Assembly (NCBI GenBank): GCA_015075375.1
Contig: JABTUM010000002.1
Location: forward strand, 266,306 to 330,305
Length of the DNA stretch: 64,000 nucleotides
Reading direction: 5' to 3'
DNA from: Planctomycetota bacterium
GTDB taxonomy: Bacteria; Planctomycetota; SZUA-567; H5-PLA8
In this document: positions 43,785 through 52,654 of the stretch, in pieces
Numbering within the stretch: the first letter of the stretch is position 1
Layout: every line of letters starts with the position of its first letter
The notes under the pieces: generated by a model
What the model was told of the DNA's origin: nothing
What the model saw: the letters and a program-made list of their open reading frames with translations, nothing else
Databases searched by the model: none
Translations under genes and position numbers: made by a program

Positions 43785-46607
43785 TTACGGACCGCCCAAA
43801 GGCAAGGTAAGCGTGGCTTCGCCCGCCGCCGCGCCTTCGGCCGGGATGTACTGAAGCGTGATCCGCGCTTCGCGAGCCCGGGTATCCGCCGGAATTTCCA
43901 AACGGCATTCGACGCCGCCGCCTTCTTTCGTGCTCAACGCTGTCTTCCACAACGGCGGCGCGATGGCCCGGAACTGCGCCGGCGTGAGCTTCGCGCCTTC
44001 CAGTACGAACGCATGCGTACGGCCCTTCGCCAGCGACTTGGGCGGCGGAGCCACCTTAAACGCCGGCTCGCCCAGAGTCTCGGCCAGCGCTCCGTCCTTC
44101 TGGAGGTAGCGCAGCAAAACCGGCTCGTTCGACACGCCTACATTCAGCTTTCCGTCCCAAGGCTTTAGCTCGGCGCGGCTTCCGTCGATGCGAATCAGCT
44201 CTGCTCGGTCCACCCCGGGCAGCCCCAGCGCCACGACCGGCGCAGCTTTCTCGTTCCATAAGATCTGCAGGCAGTTGCCTTCCGCATCTCGGAACAGGTA
44301 GGCTTCGGTTCCGTCCGCGTACACGCGCTCCTGCGCGAATTTCTTGACCTCGATCCCGTTCACCATCCAGTAGTACATCACCGCGTCGAGGCGCGGATTG
44401 TACTTGCTGTACTTGCAGTCGAATACGCAATGCGAGTCGCCCGACGAGCCGCGCGCTTTGCCCTTCGGATCGGGGTAGTTGATCGTGAACCAGGAGACGT
44501 TCGCGCCGCCTTCCGCGAAGAAGACGGCCAGCTTTTTCACCAGACTCACCGCCACGTCGTGGCGCGGCTGGCCCTGGCTGTTCAGGCCCAGTTCCGTCGA
44601 GTACAGCGGCTTCACCGCTTGGTGTTGCTCCATCAATTTTTTGTACGCCTGCATCGTCTTGCGAACGTTGGTGTGATGCTCGTAAATATGGAAATCGTAG
44701 GCATCGAGGTATTTGTAATAGCCGAGGTTGAAGTAGTCCTCGTTCGGCTCCACCGAGGTGCCGATCACGAAGATATTCGGATCGTGCGCCTTGATCGCTT
44801 CGTAGAGAATCTGGTAGGCGCGAACATTCTCCTTCACCTTCTCCAGCTTGCCATGGGGTTCGTTGCCCAGTGCGATGAGGTACGGTTTTTTGTCGCCAAA
44901 GGTCTTGAGAAAATTCCGCATCCCTTCGCGCAGCGCCGTTTCGTCGTACTCTTTGAATCCTACGCGTTCCACCGAGGCCGCCGGAGTCGTGGAAATCCAG
45001 CGCGCGCCAAGCTCCTGGCACAAGTCCAGGCAGGGCGCGTTCGGCTTGTACGGCGCCTTCGAGTCCCAGCCGCACCAGAGCCCGATGGTTCGGATACCCA
45101 GACGCGCCGAAAGGCGCAGATAGTCGGGCACGCGATTGTCCCAGTTGCGGATCGTGAACGGCAGGTCCTCCGGCTTGTGCTTGGCCGTGACGGCCTCAGG
45201 CAGCTTCGCGAAGCCGGCATACTCGGTCTCTTCCGGCCCCTTTTCGCGCGGCACGCCGAGGTGCAATTCGTAGTAGCGGCCTGTTTCCAGCGTCAATCCG
45301 GAAAGGTCCACTTCCGCGGTGTACGTGACGTTCTGCCCCGTCTTTTGCTTTTCGATGAGCTTCGTTTCGGCGGAAGCGGCCTGCTCCGCGCCCCAATAAT
45401 CCAGCACCGCGAACGACAGCCGCGCTTCGGGCTCGCGCAGCGCGCGTACGGTCTCTACCTGCACTTGGAATACCGGCTTGTCGTCGGGCAGAAAAAGGTG
45501 CCCCAGCCGCTCTGAAGAGACCACGATCCGCTCCACGTGCTTTTCGTAATCCTGCGCGACCGGCGCGACCGACAGTTCGTCTACCCACGCCGCGCCATCG
45601 GCCTTGTTCAGACGAAGGGTCAGGCGAGCCGCCGCGGTGCCCGCCGGTAGTTCCACTTTCTTCTCGAACGCCGCCCAGCCCGTTTTGCCGAAGGGTTCGT
45701 GTACCGCCAGGGTCTCGAGCACGCCGCCCCCGGCCTTGAGCGCCTCCAGGCCGACTGTCAGGTTGTACGAACTGTCTGGCGAATTCAGTTCCGTCCGGGC
45801 CGCTCCGCGAATCGACCAAAGGCCTGGCGCGGCGGTGAAGGCCGCCGCAACAGTGCCGGTTTCATCCTGCAAGTTTTCGAGCGCGCGGCTCAGCTTGAGC
45901 GCATGCTTGCCTTGGTGCGCGCCTTCTGCGTCAACCGAGACCGCGCCCTTGGCCGACCAGCCTTGCGGCAGGGCCGCGGCCGATTCGAAATCCTCCGCGA
46001 ACGCCGAGGCCGCGCCCAGGAGACGAATGCCGCTCAGTTCGATCACGGGCTTCAGATCGTTGGGCTTCGTATGCTTGCTCACCAGAATGCCCATCGCTCG
46101 CGCCGGCGCGTGGAATTTGCCGTCGTTTTTGCCGCCCCATTTCTCGTAGCGCGAGACGTTCGGCACCGCGGCCGAAGTACCCATGCGTTTGAAGAATTCG
46201 GCCAAAGGAAAATCGATTACGCGCCAGTCGTCGCGCGGTTCGAACTTCAGATCGATCTGGTGGCATTGCTTGCTGTCGTCGATCAAGCGGATGGTCAGCT
46301 TTGTGGTGCCTGGCGCCTTGAGCTTGAAGGAAAGCCGCTCCGCGCCCGCGCTCTTGACTTCCCGTGTGGCCTGCACGTAATTCCCGCCGCCGGTGAAATC
46401 GCCGGAAAGCTTCAAGCCCGGTTGTCCGTCCCCCGCGGCGTCCGGTAGCAGCGCCAGTTCGCCCTTGGCGCCCGGGAACTCGGGGCCGTTCAGGAAACTC
46501 CAGCCGCCCAACGGCTGTGCGCCATCGATCAGCGCGCTCTGCTCTTGTGCGGCCAACGCCAAGGCGGGCAGCGCGCAGATCAGCGACCAGCAGGCAATCG
46601 GTTTCAT
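43785..46607 (-). CDS. Large secreted glycoside hydrolase (clan GH-A-like)
   Basis: 940 residues with a signal peptide (MKPIACWSLICALPALALA). The N-terminal ~430 residues are beta-sandwich, carbohydrate-binding-like modules; a TIM barrel follows with the acid/base glutamate in LGNEPHGK (about E583) and the probable nucleophile in LYSTELGLNSQ (about E672), as in families GH5, GH39 and GH42. The C-terminal ~200 residues look like another beta domain. The substrate is unknown. Its placement inside the PspA/ABC run is unexpected, since it is the only obvious carbohydrate-active gene there. Confidence 0.8.
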   Translation of the reverse strand: MKPIACWSLICALPALALAAQEQSALIDGAQPLGGWSFLNGPEFPGAKGELALLPDAAGDGQPGLKLSGDFTGGGNYVQATREVKSAGAERLSFKLKAPGTTKLTIRLIDDSKQCHQIDLKFEPRDDWRVIDFPLAEFFKRMGTSAAVPNVSRYEKWGGKNDGKFHAPARAMGILVSKHTKPNDLKPVIELSGIRLLGAASAFAEDFESAAALPQGWSAKGAVSVDAEGAHQGKHALKLSRALENLQDETGTVAAAFTAAPGLWSIRGAARTELNSPDSSYNLTVGLEALKAGGGVLETLAVHEPFGKTGWAAFEKKVELPAGTAAARLTLRLNKADGAAWVDELSVAPVAQDYEKHVERIVVSSERLGHLFLPDDKPVFQVQVETVRALREPEARLSFAVLDYWGAEQAASAETKLIEKQKTGQNVTYTAEVDLSGLTLETGRYYELHLGVPREKGPEETEYAGFAKLPEAVTAKHKPEDLPFTIRNWDNRVPDYLRLSARLGIRTIGLWCGWDSKAPYKPNAPCLDLCQELGARWISTTPAASVERVGFKEYDETALREGMRNFLKTFGDKKPYLIALGNEPHGKLEKVKENVRAYQILYEAIKAHDPNIFVIGTSVEPNEDYFNLGYYKYLDAYDFHIYEHHTNVRKTMQAYKKLMEQHQAVKPLYSTELGLNSQGQPRHDVAVSLVKKLAVFFAEGGANVSWFTINYPDPKGKARGSSGDSHCVFDCKYSKYNPRLDAVMYYWMVNGIEVKKFAQERVYADGTEAYLFRDAEGNCLQILWNEKAAPVVALGLPGVDRAELIRIDGSRAELKPWDGKLNVGVSNEPVLLRYLQKDGALAETLGEPAFKVAPPPKSLAKGRTHAFVLEGAKLTPAQFRAIAPPLWKTALSTKEGGGVECRLEIPADTRAREARITLQYIPAEGAAAGEATLTLPLGGP

Positions 46608-46692
46608 AGCTTGGGCATCCCGGGATTCTCGATTCAGCCGTTACGCCGCACTATTCGGCTTACACCGCGGCGGCCCGTGCCCGCTCATTTCG

Positions 46693-48426
46693 CTATACGA
46701 ATCGACGCAGCTCGTCGATACGGAATTCCAATTCTTCCGGCGAGAGCTTCTGGAAGCGCTCGGGGAGAAATCGCGAGTCCGTGCATTCTTTGACCGCTAC
46801 CAGATCCATGTATTCCAGCTTGCGCGAATGCGCGCTGGGACGCACTTCCTTGATCACCTCGCTCAGGATTTCCTTCAGTGGTTTCTTAGGCTCCGACAGC
46901 TCGTACACGCGGAGCGCCCGGACCAGGATGCCTTCCAGTTCGTTGCCGCCCAACTGCAGGCCCTCCGGTAGATCCGGCAGGTCTTCGGTCTTCAGCGGGA
47001 ACTTGAGCTTTTTCGCCACCGCGCTCAGCAGCACCTTCATCTCATTGGCCGTCTGCGGCGCAAAGAGCGGGATATGGACGTCCAAGCGGCCCTGGCGCTT
47101 CAGGTCCACTTCCAGCAGGTCCGGGCGGCTCGTGGCGAAGATCCAGACGATCTTGCCGCGATTGGCGGTGTCCGACATCTCTTTCGCGAGCATCGAATAC
47201 ACGCGGCCCGACAGTCCGCTGTCGCCGCTGCCGCCTTCGCGTTTGCCCGCGGCCTGGTCGGCTTCGTCGACGAAGACCAGCACCTGCCCCAGTGCGCGCA
47301 GAATGCCGAAAATCTTTTCGAGGTTCGATTCCGTCGCGCCCACCCAGCGGTCGCGGAAGTTCTTGAAGACCACGCACGGGATGCCCAGCTCGCCCGCCCA
47401 GCAGCGCACCAGAAACGTCTTGCCGGTTCCGATCCGCCCCGCGATGAGGTAGCCCATCGGCAGCGCATGGAGCTTCTGTTTGCGCAGCAGTTCGCCGTCC
47501 TCGCGCAGCCACTGCTTCGCCGCGTCCAGCCCCGCCACGTGCTCCAGCGTCCAGTCCGACTCGATGAACTCCAGCAGCCCCGCGCATTCGCGCTCGATCA
47601 TCTCCTTCTTCATGTTCGAGAGCCACTTCGCGGTGATCGGCTTGTCGTTGTTCAGCGCAGTGGCCAGGACCGTGCGCGCCCCGACGCGGCTCAAGCCGGT
47701 CATCCGCTGAGCCAGCGCATCCATGGGGACTTCGCATTTCGAAGGCAGTGCCGGGAACTGAGTCTCGGTCATGACCTGCAGGTATTCCTTCATCTCCCGT
47801 TCGTCGGGCAGGGGCACGTGCAGCTTCGAGGCGTGCGGATTCTCCACCAGCAGTTCGTTCAGATCGTGCAAGCCCTCGGTGAGCAGCACCGTCGCGATAT
47901 TGCATTGCAGGATCGCCGGATCGTTCGCCCAGCCCAGGATCTTGACGATGTTGGTGCTGAAGTTGCCCGAAAGCTGCAGCGGGTCGCCGCGCGGCGCGAC
48001 GAACTCCGCGAACTCGATCAGGACCGCGATCTTGGTGGGAATCTTCTGCGCTTTGCCCTTCGTCAACGCCTGCAAGTTCATGGTCCGCAGCAGATAGCGG
48101 TCGATCAATTCCAGCGCGCGGTAGCTGTCGCGAAGCTGCGCCACCGAAAGCTTGTCTTCCTCGCCGGTCAATTGCTCCAGCCACTCACCCCAGTCTTCGC
48201 CGCCCTTCACGGCCCGCACGCCCTTGCCGCGGTCGTAGGTCAGGATCGTGTCGTAGCCGCCGAACATCACTTCCTGGAGGTATTGCTTCAAGGAGAGGGT
48301 GCGCTTGGCGCCGCCCGGGGCGGGGAAGAGGTCGAAAATGTTGCCGTGCAGGATGAACTGTGCCACGCTCCCCGAACGGAACAGCGAGCGCATCTCCTCC
48401 GCCCAGCCCGCCAGTTCACCGCTCAT
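46693..48426 (-). CDS. AAA+ ATPase with degenerate N-terminal half (Ycf46-like layout)
   Basis: 577 residues. The C-terminal AAA+ domain has Walker A GRIGTGKT (330-337), Walker B VFVDEAD (384-390), a sensor-1 region IWIFATSRPDLL-like, and the arginine-finger pattern LKRQGRLD. The N-terminal ~300 residues look like a second, inactive ATPase-related domain (FILHGNIFDLF; IAVLIEFAEFVAP; NIATVLLTEGLHDL), as in Ycf46-type proteins. It starts within the stop codon of the upstream coiled-coil membrane gene (TGATG), so the two are coupled. A role in remodelling a membrane complex, perhaps with PspA, is inferred from context. Confidence 0.88.
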   Translation of the reverse strand: MSGELAGWAEEMRSLFRSGSVAQFILHGNIFDLFPAPGGAKRTLSLKQYLQEVMFGGYDTILTYDRGKGVRAVKGGEDWGEWLEQLTGEEDKLSVAQLRDSYRALELIDRYLLRTMNLQALTKGKAQKIPTKIAVLIEFAEFVAPRGDPLQLSGNFSTNIVKILGWANDPAILQCNIATVLLTEGLHDLNELLVENPHASKLHVPLPDEREMKEYLQVMTETQFPALPSKCEVPMDALAQRMTGLSRVGARTVLATALNNDKPITAKWLSNMKKEMIERECAGLLEFIESDWTLEHVAGLDAAKQWLREDGELLRKQKLHALPMGYLIAGRIGTGKTFLVRCWAGELGIPCVVFKNFRDRWVGATESNLEKIFGILRALGQVLVFVDEADQAAGKREGGSGDSGLSGRVYSMLAKEMSDTANRGKIVWIFATSRPDLLEVDLKRQGRLDVHIPLFAPQTANEMKVLLSAVAKKLKFPLKTEDLPDLPEGLQLGGNELEGILVRALRVYELSEPKKPLKEILSEVIKEVRPSAHSRKLEYMDLVAVKECTDSRFLPERFQKLSPEELEFRIDELRRFV

Positions 48427-49280
48427 CAGGCTTCCTCCGCCACCGGGCCGACCGAGATCGGCGGCGCATCCACCATCAAGTCTTCCACCGCGCCGTACAG
48501 CTTCTGCTGCTGTTGGATCCAGCTCGCCGTGCCGTCCAGCGCCGCCGTGACTTCGTCGATCCGGTTCGAGACCGAGTCCGGATCGGTGCTCAGCACCGCC
48601 TGTTCGCGGATCAGTTCCGCCTGTTCTTCGATGCGGGTCAGTTCGGCGTCCAGAAAGTCCAGCTTCTCCTGCGCTTCTTCGCGTTTGGTCAGACGCTGCT
48701 GCAGGATTTCCATCTGGCCGCTCAGGCTTTTCTTGAGGTTTTCGGCGAGCCCCTCGTCTTTCAGCTTCGTCTCCAGGTCCGCGATGCGCTGCTTAATCTC
48801 CTCGCGGTCGCCCGAAGATTCGTTCAGCACGCCGTGCCGGATCTGCTGCCGCGTGAAAAGCAATTTAAGGTAAATCCAGAGCAGCCGGGCCAGCCCGTCG
48901 CTCTGCGCTTTCAAGCTTGTCGAAGGCGCCGCCGTCCCGCCGTACGACTGGCTCAGGATGGTCTGGCAGCGCTCTTCCAGCCGTCTGTATAGCGCCCGGC
49001 TTTCCCCGTCGAGCCGTCCAAGCAAATCGTTCTTGCGATCGATCCAGGACTTCTGGCTTTTCTTCAGCGCGTTCGCGTCCACCGTGCGCTGGAAGCGCTT
49101 GTTCGTACCCAGGGTGTAGAGGTAGCCCAGTTCCAGGCCCGCGCCGATGACCCAGAAGCCTGGGTTGGCGAGGCCCAACAATCCGAAGGCCCCCAAGCCC
49201 ACCCAGTTCGGAGGCACGAACATGCCCGCGGGGCGTGCGTTGAAGGCCGCTTTAACGTAATCCCAGAAGCCCGGTTTCAT
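48426..49280 (-). CDS. Membrane-associated coiled-coil protein
   Basis: 284 residues if it starts at ATG 49280; ATG 49289 is also possible, and neither has a strong ribosome site. The N-terminal part carries hydrophobic helices (VPPNWVGLGAFGLLGLANPGFWVIGAGLELGYLYTLG, about 22-56), probably a hairpin in the membrane. The rest is mostly coiled coil (SGDREEIKQRIADLETKLKDE; LTKREEAQEKLDFLDAELTRIEEQAEL). It overlaps the AAA+ gene by 1 nt, suggesting a stoichiometric partner or membrane adaptor of that ATPase. Family not recognised. Confidence 0.75.
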   Translation of the reverse strand: MKPGFWDYVKAAFNARPAGMFVPPNWVGLGAFGLLGLANPGFWVIGAGLELGYLYTLGTNKRFQRTVDANALKKSQKSWIDRKNDLLGRLDGESRALYRRLEERCQTILSQSYGGTAAPSTSLKAQSDGLARLLWIYLKLLFTRQQIRHGVLNESSGDREEIKQRIADLETKLKDEGLAENLKKSLSGQMEILQQRLTKREEAQEKLDFLDAELTRIEEQAELIREQAVLSTDPDSVSNRIDEVTAALDGTASWIQQQQKLYGAVEDLMVDAPPISVGPVAEEA

Positions 49281-49335
49281 GCGCTGCATTCTAAGGCCCG
49301 AACCGGCTATTGCCACGTGCAGGGAAACCGGGGAT

Positions 49336-50187
49336 TTAGGCCCGTTTCGGGTGCGCGCCTTCGCTCACCCGCCGAAACGCCTCCGTGACCGCTCGAACCG
49401 CCTCCTTAAAGGCCGGCTTTTCCTGCGCTTCCAACGGCGGAACGTCCAGCGTCGCCGGGATGCCCTCGCGAATGTCGTAAGCGATCTGACCCGGAGCGTT
49501 GCTGAAGATCCAGACGTGCTCGCCCAAGTACACTGCTTCCGTGATGCTGTGCGTGATGCAGAAGACCGTCGGGTGAATGCGCGACCAGAGTTTCAGGACC
49601 AGCTCCTGCATGTCCAGGCGCGTCGGTTCGTCCAGCGCCGAGAACGGTTCGTCCATCAGCAAGATGCGCGGTTCCATCGCCAGCGAACGCGCGATGGCCA
49701 CCCGCTGCTGCTGCCCGCCGCTCAATTGGTGCGGATACTTCTTCGCGTGATCGGCCAGGCCCACCGTCGAGATCAAATCGTCCACTCGGTCCTGCTGCTC
49801 GGCCGCCGTCAATCCCATCTCGCTCCAGTTCAGGTTCAGGCCAAACTGGACGTTCTGCTTCACCGTCAAATGCGGGAACGAACTGTACTGCTGAAAGATG
49901 AAGCCGCGGTCGCGTCCGGGACTCTTCACCGGTTCTCCGCGCACCAGCACCTCGCCTTCGGTCGGCTTCAGAAAGCCCGCCACGAGATTCAGGTACGTCG
50001 ATTTCCCGCAGCCCGATGGCCCCACGATGGTGATGAACTCGCCTTTGCCCGGGTGGTCCTCGACCTTCAGGTTCAAATCCAGCAGTGCCGTAAAGGAGCC
50101 GAAGCGCAGCGAGACGTTGCGGCACTCGACGATCGGCGTCGCCACCGATCCCGGAAGTCCGCCACGCGGAGCCTTGATCTCGCTCAT
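49336..50187 (-). CDS. ABC transporter ATP-binding protein, nitrate/sulfonate/taurine type
   Basis: 283 residues from ATG 50187, which overlaps the permease stop by 4 nt (ATGA) and has GGAG 9 nt upstream. It has Walker A GPSGCGKST, Q-loop FQQYSSFPHLTV, signature LSGGQQQR, Walker B ILLMDEPFSALD and the switch histidine in CITHSITEA. The sequence is closest to the NrtD/SsuB/TauB group, which fits the TauA-like binding domain at 40231. It has a C-terminal extension of about 30 residues after the core. Confidence 0.93.
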   Translation of the reverse strand: MSEIKAPRGGLPGSVATPIVECRNVSLRFGSFTALLDLNLKVEDHPGKGEFITIVGPSGCGKSTYLNLVAGFLKPTEGEVLVRGEPVKSPGRDRGFIFQQYSSFPHLTVKQNVQFGLNLNWSEMGLTAAEQQDRVDDLISTVGLADHAKKYPHQLSGGQQQRVAIARSLAMEPRILLMDEPFSALDEPTRLDMQELVLKLWSRIHPTVFCITHSITEAVYLGEHVWIFSNAPGQIAYDIREGIPATLDVPPLEAQEKPAFKEAVRAVTEAFRRVSEGAHPKRA

Positions 50188-50987
50188 CGCCGGTCGCTCC
50201 GGTAAGGGAAAATGAACTTCCCCAGATTTGCCCAGGCCAGGTCCACGACCCAAGCGATGAGCGTGATGACCACGATGATCAGGTAAATGTGTTCGCGCGG
50301 GCCGCGCCGGCGCGAGAACTCGACCAGATAGCCCAGCCCGTCGTCCAGCACCACCACTTCCGCCAGGACGAGGTACGTCCATCCCACGCCAAAGGCCAGG
50401 CGCATCGCGTTCCAGATATCCGGCAGCGCGACCGGAATCAGCACGCTCCAGACCTGGTTCCAGCGGCTCGCGCCAAGCGTCGCCGCCGTGCGCAGGTACA
50501 CGTCCGGCACCGCGTCGATGGCGTTCACGAACAGAGGCAGCATGTAAATCGCGAAGGCCAGCGCCAGGAAGATGATCTTCATTTGCTCGCCGGTCCCGAA
50601 CCAGCTCATCGTCAGCGGCACCAAGGTCGCAATGGGAATGTAGCCGCTGGCGGTCATGGCCGGGTTGAAGAGGGCGCGCGCGCTGCCGAACGACCCCATC
50701 AGCACGCCCAGCGGGAAGGTGACGGCCAGCGCCAACAGGTAACCCAATCCCACGCGCTTCAGGCTCGCCAGCGTGTGTTTGAGCAATTCGCGGTCGCGCA
50801 ACGCCGGAATCTGCGACCAGACTTCCGAGGGACTCGGCAGGATCGTCGGGCTGATCTTCCGGTCTTCCACCTCGCCGTGCGTCAGCACGAACCACAAACC
50901 CAGAAGCGCCGCCACGGGAACCAGCCCCAGCAGCACGCCCGTCGCGCGCGGCGCCTTGCCTCGAATCGTAAAGAACCAGCCGGCCAT
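50184..50987 (-). CDS. ABC transporter permease, SsuC/TauC type
   Basis: 267 residues with about six membrane helices and the coupling loop of binding-protein-dependent permeases (RTAATLGASRWNQVWSVLIPVALPDIWNAMRLAFGVGWTYLVLAEVV), placing it in the nitrate/sulfonate/taurine group. It pairs with the ATPase gene that it overlaps. The substrate-binding part is not adjacent but about 8 kb downstream on the same strand, fused to OmpA. Confidence 0.92.
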   Translation of the reverse strand: MAGWFFTIRGKAPRATGVLLGLVPVAALLGLWFVLTHGEVEDRKISPTILPSPSEVWSQIPALRDRELLKHTLASLKRVGLGYLLALAVTFPLGVLMGSFGSARALFNPAMTASGYIPIATLVPLTMSWFGTGEQMKIIFLALAFAIYMLPLFVNAIDAVPDVYLRTAATLGASRWNQVWSVLIPVALPDIWNAMRLAFGVGWTYLVLAEVVVLDDGLGYLVEFSRRRGPREHIYLIIVVITLIAWVVDLAWANLGKFIFPYRSDRR

Positions 50988-51025
50988 GCAGACTCCCCGC
51001 GAACGGCGCTCGCCCGCGCTTGCGC

Positions 51026-52396
51026 CTACTTCTCGATCTTCAGCTCGCCGACCTTCCCTTGTTCCTCGTAGAGCTGAACCAGCGACCGATTCGCCCGCGC
51101 TTTGACCGAGGGATTGTCTTTGAACTGCTCGAGGATTGCGCGCAACTGCTGCTCGCTGCGGTCGTAATTCTTCGCCTGCCGCGCCATGTCGGCCACGCGC
51201 AACAGGAAGTCCGCGCGCTGGGCCGGCTGCGTCGCCTTTTCGGCGAGCTTAAGGTACACCCCTTCGGCCTGTTCCGTCATCTGCGCCTGCGTGTAAAAGG
51301 CCGCCAGCATGTTCAGGTTCCCCACCGGCGCATCAGGCTTGTCGAGGTGCTCCTTCACCAGCGCCACCGCTTCATCCTTACGGTTGGCCTGCAGGAGCAT
51401 CTGTCCCGCGCGGTACGAGAAGCGCGCGCCTTCCGGGCCGGGCTTGGCTTCCAACAGCTTCTTGTACTGCACCAGCGCGCCGTCCAGATTTCCCGATGCC
51501 TGCAACGACGCCGCGAGCTTGTCGCGAGCGTCCAGATCGTCGGGCTTCAGTTCCACCAGCTTCTGCAGAATCTCCGTCGACTTCGCAGGATCCCGCTTGA
51601 CCGAACTGTACAGATTCGAAAGCTTCTCCAGCGTCGCGATGTCCTTGGGATCCTGGGCCAGCTTATCCTCGCACTCTTTGACGATCGCATCCAGCCGGCC
51701 GGGCTGATTCTTCCAGACCTGCATCAAGCGCTCGTTGGCCAGGCGCGGGATCCAATCGTTCTGCCCGGGCTGATCGCCCGCCGGCGCGGCGCCGGCCAGC
51801 GGCGTCAGCAGCGCCTCGGCCTTGTCGTACTGTTCGCCGCGCATGTACATCTGTGCCAAGCGCATCGCATAATTGGCCTTTTGCCCAGCGTTCTTTTCCG
51901 ATTCCACCAGCTTTTCGTACAACTCGACAGCCGCCGGCCAATCTTGAAGCCGCTCCAACAGCCCCGCCAGCTTGCTCTGCGCCAGCAACTTGTCCTCTTC
52001 GCGCGCGCTGAACTCGAGCGCCCGCTTCAGCAGTTCTTCCGCGCGCTCCAGCGAGTTGTAACGCAGTTCCACGTCGGCCAGATCCATCAAGTAGCGCGGG
52101 TGCGTCCGTTCGGTGATTTCCTTGGAGAGCGGCGGGACCTTCCGGCCCGCGGGTTCCGCCGGAGGCTTCGGCGCCGCCACCATTGGCGGCGTCACCGGCG
52201 CGGGAGCCGGAGTGGGCGCAGGGGCCGGCGTCGGTGCGGCGGCCGGTTGGGCCTGTGCTTCGGTCTTCGTATGCTGGGGCGGCGGGTCGGCCGCAGGGAC
52301 CGCCTCTTCTTCCCCTGAGGCGCTTACGCTTAACACTCCCGCCAAAGCGCACGAAAGCCAGCCCGCCGAACGCAAGTTTCGCATGTAAACCGACAT
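51026..52396 (-). CDS. Exported TPR-repeat protein
   Basis: 456 residues from ATG 52396 (AAGGGG 7 nt upstream); ATG 52384 is possible. A signal peptide (LRSAGWLSCALAGVLSVSASG) precedes a Pro/Ala-rich low-complexity stretch and then six or more tetratricopeptide repeats (RYLMDLADVELRYNSLERAEELLKRAL; ALVQYKKLLEAKPGPEGARFSYRAGQML). It is probably periplasmic and a scaffold for the complex formed by the downstream ABC transporter genes, which start 38 nt after it. Confidence 0.85.
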   Translation of the reverse strand: MSVYMRNLRSAGWLSCALAGVLSVSASGEEEAVPAADPPPQHTKTEAQAQPAAAPTPAPAPTPAPAPVTPPMVAAPKPPAEPAGRKVPPLSKEITERTHPRYLMDLADVELRYNSLERAEELLKRALEFSAREEDKLLAQSKLAGLLERLQDWPAAVELYEKLVESEKNAGQKANYAMRLAQMYMRGEQYDKAEALLTPLAGAAPAGDQPGQNDWIPRLANERLMQVWKNQPGRLDAIVKECEDKLAQDPKDIATLEKLSNLYSSVKRDPAKSTEILQKLVELKPDDLDARDKLAASLQASGNLDGALVQYKKLLEAKPGPEGARFSYRAGQMLLQANRKDEAVALVKEHLDKPDAPVGNLNMLAAFYTQAQMTEQAEGVYLKLAEKATQPAQRADFLLRVADMARQAKNYDRSEQQLRAILEQFKDNPSVKARANRSLVQLYEEQGKVGELKIEK

Positions 52397-52572
52397 CGCT
52401 AGACCCCTTATAGGAATGGCTGCCCTAATCTGGGCGTAACGTAGGAGGAAGCTAGGACAAGCCGCTAGTGCTACCCAAATTTGCGCTAAATGCAAACGCC
52501 GTAAGCAGAACAGCGGTTGAAGCCTGCGGTCTGAGGGTCCTCCGAATTCCGTGCTTCCTCAACGCCGTCCCC

Positions 52573-52605
52573 TTTACCGTTTACCCTTCACCGTTTACCG
52601 TTTAT
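52573..52605. repeat. Heptamer-type repeat (TTTACCG)
   Basis: Units TTTACCG, TTTACCC, TTCACCG, TTTACCG, TTTATCG in tandem in the space before the SDR gene. Similar in length and in the ACCG core to the TAGACCG array at 12331-12359. The rest of the intergenic region (52397-52654) holds nothing recognised. Confidence 0.7.
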
Positions 52606-52654
52606 CGCGCCCATGCATAACCGGCAGCTGTGAACTTGGAGGAGCGCGTTCGCC

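Noticed and set aside
47074..48873. A 599-codon plus-strand frame opposite the AAA+ gene
   Set aside because: Antisense shadow with His/Arg/Gln-rich low-information sequence.
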